A stretch of 64,000 bases of DNA, from NCBI RefSeq assembly GCF_018343515.1, contig NZ_JAGYPD010000004.1, positions 62,001 through 126,000 of the forward strand, in the 5' to 3' direction. The notes beneath the pieces were generated by a model. That model ran no database searches. It saw only the letters and a program-made list of their open reading frames with translations, and was not told where the DNA came from. The position numbers and the translations under genes are program-made. Positions within the stretch are counted from its first letter, which is position 1; the number at the start of each line of letters is the position of its first letter. Below are positions 60,501 to 64,000 of the stretch, in pieces. Origin of the DNA: Bacillus sp. FJAT-50079. GTDB lineage: Bacteria; Bacillota; Bacilli; Bacillales; Bacillaceae_C.

Positions 60501-61183
60501 CTGCAAGCAGAGCATTGGAAAGTTCCATGTATACAAAATGGCAGAGCTCGACAAATGCTAGTACGGGTACCGATCCGCAATGGTTCAAAGTTGATTTCGG
60601 AGAGCCAACCATCTTCGACCGTGCAATTATTAGATGGGACTATGCGAATTATGCACAGGAGATGATTATTGAGGGCTCCGATGATGATAAAAATTGGGTA
60701 CCGATTTACAATGTCAAAAACATCAACGGTTCGTCTGTAAGTGATTTGCAGTTTACCCCAGTGAAAAAGCGATATATCAGATTAACGATGTCCGGAAAAC
60801 GTCCGGGTGGTCCGCAAATCGGTCCAGGAGGAAGAGGCAACGGGGTGATCGGATTAGACGCAGCTCCTGCATCTACGAGTTTCAATATTGCTTCGTTTGA
60901 GGTCTATGCTCCATCGATCTCGACAGCTGTTGGTATGAATGAACTTGTGGAGCAATTTGAAAAAGAAGGTGAAATTTCAAATAGTCAGGCTGCTCATTCC
61001 TTGAAGCTACATTTAACAGCAGTAGCTTTATATGAAAAACAAAATGCTTCTGAAAAAGTGGTCAAGCATATGGAAGGATTTAAATTACTGCTTGATCAAC
61101 AGAAAACGAAAGGGGGCATTTCTGAACAGGCTTATAATAAACTTAAAGTTGGCGCGGATTCCCTAATTGTGACGTGGCAATAA
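57506..61183 (+). CDS. Secreted GH2 exo-beta-D-glucosaminidase-like protein with CBM32 and FIMAH domains
   Basis: 1225-aa secreted glycosidase. A signal peptide (about 1–33) is followed by the GH2 sugar-binding domain (~60–240), an Ig-like domain (~250–370), a TIM-barrel catalytic domain (~380–640), further beta-sandwich domains, an F5/8-type C (CBM32-like) domain (~975–1130) and a FIMAH domain (~1150–1225). The acid/base segment reads WMNGSDNPP with Asp505 in place of the Asn-Glu of beta-galactosidases; the nucleophile segment FTSEAGPGPSIP has Glu592. Asp plus Glu matches chitosan-active exo-beta-D-glucosaminidases (CsxA type, EC 3.2.1.165). GGGAGGA is 8 bp before ATG 57506. It forms a unit with the GH3 gene. 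The substrate is inferred, not proven. Confidence 0.88.
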   Translation: MHVKKSLKKMLSISAALLIVTSSLFTTSSSMSAESTSSNGTNSKLPLSSEGNSLKKAITYDNVYHLNSNWYIQSSAIATEEGKSLSTNSYNTEGWFPTTVPNTVMGALIEAGDIEDPFIHDRIAFTDESRFEVPWWYRTEFVLPASEAGKEILVNFQGIGYKADIWVNGKKIADKKDIVGSFRTYELNITDYVVADGLTKNTIAVEVTKSNFGQDFSIYWVDWVPRPTDNNMGLWRDVFITTSGAVTTRNPFVTSKVDKDLSNASLNAYVDVTNHSEEPVSGIVEATIKDPSGSELATISQVVNLKASEKEYEVIFTSDAFKELNIENPELWWPIDMGEPSMHTIEFQFRTEDNAVSDRITQRFGIRELTTEMNVSPSTRTNPPLKDMVQFYVNHKPVLIKAGGYSPTDLYLRRDMDTNIALVQYLEDMGLNAIRDEGIFFDDRLIDLLDENGMLYMGGWTCCSKWQQPAAYSDEDLDIANDSLISQLRELRVHPSMIAWMNGSDNPPSYGSSIPSGGSLARGKEVEQSFLDIENRLHWDEYGAIISSGSAKIAELTGTTGGMHMDASYDYAPPVMWYEDMDRGGAFGFTSEAGPGPSIPVIETMKKILPEENLWPYNVGGENYQQWNYHNARANFLDLSKFNLAIDNHYGESNSLEEYNIKAQVQQYDSQRAMFEALNANKYTKATGWVQWMLNNAWPSMFWNLFDFYFNPNGSYFGAKKGNEPLHIMYDYVTHEVKILNSTNKDYGDLKANVQVYNIDSNKVYDKEFTNLAVTPDGASTAVGGQPKQIGYQMINFDGKIEEAYGITIVDKIVEGDLNVSPTYFLRLELKDADDNPVSVNSYALTTRKDAMRYQNKAWNYTPQDQFADFTHLQLLDKVNLEIVGNPEAVTDGEEQTLTYTVKNNGASIAYAVFAKIKKGTDGDLIAPVRMEDNYFMLLPGEQRTLTATYNLSDLGDAVPFVEVDSYNNLTSKNDPRPTKENLAAGKAATASTTQGSNTASRALESSMYTKWQSSTNASTGTDPQWFKVDFGEPTIFDRAIIRWDYANYAQEMIIEGSDDDKNWVPIYNVKNINGSSVSDLQFTPVKKRYIRLTMSGKRPGGPQIGPGGRGNGVIGLDAAPASTSFNIASFEVYAPSISTAVGMNELVEQFEKEGEISNSQAAHSLKLHLTAVALYEKQNASEKVVKHMEGFKLLLDQQKTKGGISEQAYNKLKVGADSLIVTWQ

Positions 61184-61199
61184 ACGTTATTGTGTAATG

Positions 61200-61240
61200 A
61201 TTTCTCCCTGCGGCAAAGTGACTTTGTCACAGGGGGGACT
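61200..61240 (+). promoter_or_regulatory. Intergenic hairpin between GH2 and GH3 genes
   Basis: CTCCCTG...CAGGGGGG with inner CAAAGT/ACTTTG pairing forms an imperfect hairpin. No long T-run follows, so partial termination or mRNA stabilisation is possible. Confidence 0.45.
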
Positions 61241-61266
61241 TTTAAGAAGAAAAGAGGTGGGAGAGC

Positions 61267-63810
61267 GTGAGTAAGTTGAAAAAAGGATTTTCATTTGCAC
61301 TTGCTTTTACAATTGCGATTGTAGGCTTTAATTCAAATTATTCGATTGCAGCAAAAGAGGAAATGCCACAATTAGTCGATACATCTTCTATTGATGCTGT
61401 AATTGACGCTATGACATTGGACGAGAAGGTGGATCTATTAGGCGGAGCTGGATCAGCGATTACCGGTGCGGCTGGCGGCACTTTCGCCATCCCGCGTTTA
61501 GGAATCCCTAGACTTACGTTTGCAGATGGACCAGCAGGCTTACGATTTGGTTCAACCGCCAATAAATCTACAACCGGATTTCCAATTCCAACTGCGCTAT
61601 CTGCAACTTTTAATGAAGATTTAATGTATGAAGTCGCGAGTGGTATGGGGAAAGAAACGCTAGAGTACGGTGTTGACGTAATCTTAGGTCCTGGACTCAA
61701 TATCCATAGAGATCCGCGAGGAGGAAGAAACTTCGAATATTATTCAGAAGATCCTTATTTAAATGGTGTAATGAGTACAGCGTTTACAAAAGGTGTTCAG
61801 GATCAAGGGGTCGGGGTTAGCCTTAAACATTTTGCGGCTAATAACCAGGAAACAAATAGAATGACAGTCAATGAGGTAATAACAGAGCGTGCATTAAGGG
61901 AAATATATTTTCCGGGATTTGAAATGGCTGTAAAAGAAGCCAAGCCTTGGACAGTAATGAGTTCATATAACTCTATTAACGGAGCTTATTCATCCCATAA
62001 TCCAAGGCTTCTAAATGATGTATTAAGAACGGATTGGGGATTTAATGGTTTAGTTATGTCAGACTGGGGCGGGTCAAAGAATGATGGCGTCGCGATGTTA
62101 AAAGGCGGAAATGATTTGTCCATGCCATCACTAAATAATAGCGGTAAAAATGGCATTAAAACCGCTATTAATGATGGTTCTCTATCGATGGCTGAGCTAG
62201 ATACTGCTGTTCGAAATTTTTTGGAGCTAGTAGTTAAAGCACCTACTTTTAAAGGAAAAAGTATCGTTGACAATACAAAAAATAAAGTGACTGAAGATCT
62301 GTCCAAAGCGAATGCTACACTCTCCCGCAAAGCCGCACCGGAGGGGATGGTGCTTTTGAAAAATGACAGGACTGCACTTCCATTTACTGAAAATGTGAAA
62401 ACGGTCGGTCTAGTTGGAAACTCCTATTCAATGCCTAGTTGTGGATTTGGTACGCCAGCCTCCGCTTGTACGACGCCAAACGCTGCAACCAAAATGTTCC
62501 TTATGGGAACTGGAAGTGCCTATGTAACACCACCTTATTCGGTTCAGCTTCCAGAAGGACTGGCAAATGCGGGTTATACACCGTTCTATCAAAATGAGAA
62601 TGGTGAAGAATTGATGGAAAATATGACTATTGCAGAGGCGGAGTATATGGCAGAAAACACAGATATTGGTGTTTTAGTCATTGCAAGAGGCTCTGGAGAA
62701 GGTGCGGATGCAACCGAAGCATCCATTGAAACAAGTCCAAAAGAAATAGATTTGATAAAAAGGGTTGCAAAGGCATACCATGCTGAAAATAAAAAGCTAG
62801 TTGTCATCTTAAATATCGGTGCGCCGATCATTACTGAAGAATGGGAAGACTATGCAGATTCTATCTTACTTGCATGGCAACCGGGAATGGAAGCCGGAAA
62901 TGCAATTGCCGATGTATTATCGGGCAAGATAAATCCATCTGGAAAGCTGCCTGAAACGTTCCCAAAACGGATAAAAGATGTCCCGACATATGATAATTTC
63001 CCCCATACCGGCGACAATGGATTGCAGGTTGAATATCAAGAGGATATTTATGTCGGATACCGATACTATACAACATTTGATGTAAAACCGGCCTATGAAT
63101 TTGGATACGGTCTATCCTATACAGATTTCGATTATAGCGACATTAAAATTACGAATAATGGAAACTTTAAAAAGAACATAACGGTCTTTGCCACTGTAAC
63201 GAACGGTGGAAATGTAGCTGGAAAAGAAGTTGCGCAGTTATACGTCAGTGCGCCTGATGGAAAACTTGAAAAGCCGGAAATGGAATTAAGGGCATTCAAG
63301 AAAACAGAAAATATCGAACCGGGTAATAAAGAGAACTTGAAATTTGAGCTTGATCCGCGCGATATTGCTTCCTTCAACGAAGAGCTTTCAGCTTGGGTAG
63401 TAGAAAAAGGTACGTACGAAGTGCGAGTTGGAGCTTCTTCAGAAGATATCAAACTAAAAACTACGTTTACAGTCGACGAGGATTTAGTCGTAGAATACGT
63501 AAAAGATGGTTACCCACAAGTAGAAATTGATAAATTATATAAAATTCGGACTGTGGATGATTTAACAGGATTGGTTGAACAAATGGAAGCTAATGGAGAA
63601 TTTACAAATGGGAATGCTGCTCACTCTCTGAAGCTTCATTTAACTGCGGTCGGACTTTATGAAAAACAACAAGACATGGGAAAAGTGATTAAACATTTGG
63701 AAGGCTTAAAGGTGTTGCTTGATCAACAGAAAGCAAATGGAATAATTACTGAAAAGGGATATAACAGACTTAAAACAAGTACAGATTCATTCATGGTCAA
63801 ATTGCGTTAA
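61267..63810 (+). CDS. Secreted GH3 beta-glycosidase with FIMAH domain
   Basis: 847-aa secreted enzyme with a signal peptide (FSFALAFTIAIVGFNSNYSI, about 1–29). The GH3 N-terminal barrel (~45–330) has the catalytic-nucleophile segment VMSDWGGS with Asp266, KHFAANNQE near 190 and RNFEYYSEDPYL near 157. The GH3 C-terminal domain is ~375–630, a fibronectin-III-like domain ~665–735 and a FIMAH domain ~770–847, nearly parallel to the one in the upstream GH2 protein. It starts at GTG 61267 after AGAGGTGGGAG. The architecture suggests beta-glucosidase or a similar exo-glycosidase; a shared oligosaccharide substrate with the GH2 enzyme is plausible. Confidence 0.9.
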   Translation: MSKLKKGFSFALAFTIAIVGFNSNYSIAAKEEMPQLVDTSSIDAVIDAMTLDEKVDLLGGAGSAITGAAGGTFAIPRLGIPRLTFADGPAGLRFGSTANKSTTGFPIPTALSATFNEDLMYEVASGMGKETLEYGVDVILGPGLNIHRDPRGGRNFEYYSEDPYLNGVMSTAFTKGVQDQGVGVSLKHFAANNQETNRMTVNEVITERALREIYFPGFEMAVKEAKPWTVMSSYNSINGAYSSHNPRLLNDVLRTDWGFNGLVMSDWGGSKNDGVAMLKGGNDLSMPSLNNSGKNGIKTAINDGSLSMAELDTAVRNFLELVVKAPTFKGKSIVDNTKNKVTEDLSKANATLSRKAAPEGMVLLKNDRTALPFTENVKTVGLVGNSYSMPSCGFGTPASACTTPNAATKMFLMGTGSAYVTPPYSVQLPEGLANAGYTPFYQNENGEELMENMTIAEAEYMAENTDIGVLVIARGSGEGADATEASIETSPKEIDLIKRVAKAYHAENKKLVVILNIGAPIITEEWEDYADSILLAWQPGMEAGNAIADVLSGKINPSGKLPETFPKRIKDVPTYDNFPHTGDNGLQVEYQEDIYVGYRYYTTFDVKPAYEFGYGLSYTDFDYSDIKITNNGNFKKNITVFATVTNGGNVAGKEVAQLYVSAPDGKLEKPEMELRAFKKTENIEPGNKENLKFELDPRDIASFNEELSAWVVEKGTYEVRVGASSEDIKLKTTFTVDEDLVVEYVKDGYPQVEIDKLYKIRTVDDLTGLVEQMEANGEFTNGNAAHSLKLHLTAVGLYEKQQDMGKVIKHLEGLKVLLDQQKANGIITEKGYNRLKTSTDSFMVKLR

Positions 63811-63819
63811 TATAGAAGA

Positions 63820-63855
63820 CCTCCCTATGGTAGTCAGTGATTTCCCATAGGGAGG
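63820..63855 (+). terminator. Hairpin after GH3 gene
   Basis: CCTCCCTATGG pairs perfectly with CCATAGGGAGG across 14 nt. It lacks a T-run, so termination may be partial. Confidence 0.6.
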
Positions 63856-63892
63856 GACTATATAAATTTGGAAAATTGAAAGGAAGAAGCAA

Positions 63893-64000
63893 ATGGAAAG
63901 AAATCGAAATATCGAAATGGAGAGGAGTGTGCATAAAAAGGGACCCAGGAAGCTTTTTCAAACGCTCCTTCTCTTGTACTTACTTATTTTTACTGTCTCA
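63893..64000 (+). CDS. N-terminus of a membrane protein (partial)
   Basis: 36 codons to the window edge. They encode a basic amino end (MERNRNIEMERS and KKGPRK) followed by a hydrophobic helix FQTLLLLYLLIFTVS. GGAAGAAG lies just upstream. The layout fits a sensor kinase or transcription factor with an amino-terminal anchor, but too little is visible for a family call. Confidence 0.6.
   Translation, partial: MERNRNIEMERSVHKKGPRKLFQTLLLLYLLIFTVS

Overview
The window is a low-GC Firmicute chromosome segment, almost certainly Bacillaceae. Three things point there: the gene order pepV–dat–thpR–ytlQ–ytlR–ytmP–ytzH–trmB–ytnP–ytzB–ytoP–ytoQ–ytpP–ytpQ–ytpR follows the Bacillus subtilis ytjP–ytpR neighbourhood; ribosome-binding sites are strong GGAGG types with frequent TTG/GTG starts; and sigma-A-like promoters and CcpA-like cre sites are present. 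No species is claimed. I saw no rRNA, tRNA, CRISPR array or intact mobile element.

Layout. (1) 1–16.8 kb: conserved housekeeping block (peptidases, D-amino-acid transaminase, RNA/tRNA enzymes, a lipid-kinase-like protein, a quorum-lactone hydrolase homologue, a thioredoxin-like protein, YtpQ/YtpR). It is interrupted by a striking array of 52-bp tandem repeats (7.23–8.09 kb) and by a reverse-strand ECF-sigma/ABC-transporter operon (12–15.3 kb). (2) 17–24.8 kb: SulP transporter with UspA, heme O synthase, a von Willebrand factor A lipoprotein, a DinB protein plus a decayed second copy of it, and small membrane or secreted proteins. (3) 24.9–32.4 kb: a LacI-regulated sugar locus with two Gfo/Idh dehydrogenases, a TIM-barrel isomerase and an ABC importer lacking its ATPase; a LacI-type operator sits on the predicted transcription start. 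(4) 32.6–40.6 kb: MurB, Hsp20 with a newly read 52-residue zinc-ribbon gene, DUF1801, IS and repeat debris, and a glycine-betaine-type opuA operon. (5) 40.7–52.3 kb: two FadR-type regulators divergent from a sialic-acid-like operon (NanA-like lyase, two uncharacterised cytoplasmic beta-propeller proteins, LplABC-type importer, PgpA-like protein, NanE, ROK kinase). (6) 52.7–56.8 kb: DUF2642, NRDE/TANGO2, RDD, CtaG and a CPA2 antiporter. (7) 57.5–64 kb: a secreted GH2 exo-glucosaminidase-like enzyme and a GH3 beta-glycosidase, both ending in a FIMAH domain, followed by the start of another membrane-protein gene.

How the parts fit. Regions 3, 5 and 7 look like accessory carbohydrate-acquisition modules placed between housekeeping genes. 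Region 5 is the best candidate for an undescribed pathway. It joins a complete sialic-acid-type core (lyase, ManNAc-6-P epimerase, kinase) to two intracellular propeller proteins of unknown substrate. Its promoter carries a cre-like box in the spacer and two identical TGGTAAGACCA sites that fit the FadR-subfamily operator pattern. Region 3 has the gene content expected for oxidation–elimination–hydration–reduction of a glycoside through 3-keto intermediates, but its substrate cannot be read from sequence. Both importers must borrow an ATPase encoded elsewhere. The 52-bp array is the most unusual non-coding structure: fifteen complete units with no length variation, each carrying a short dyad, open in all three forward frames.
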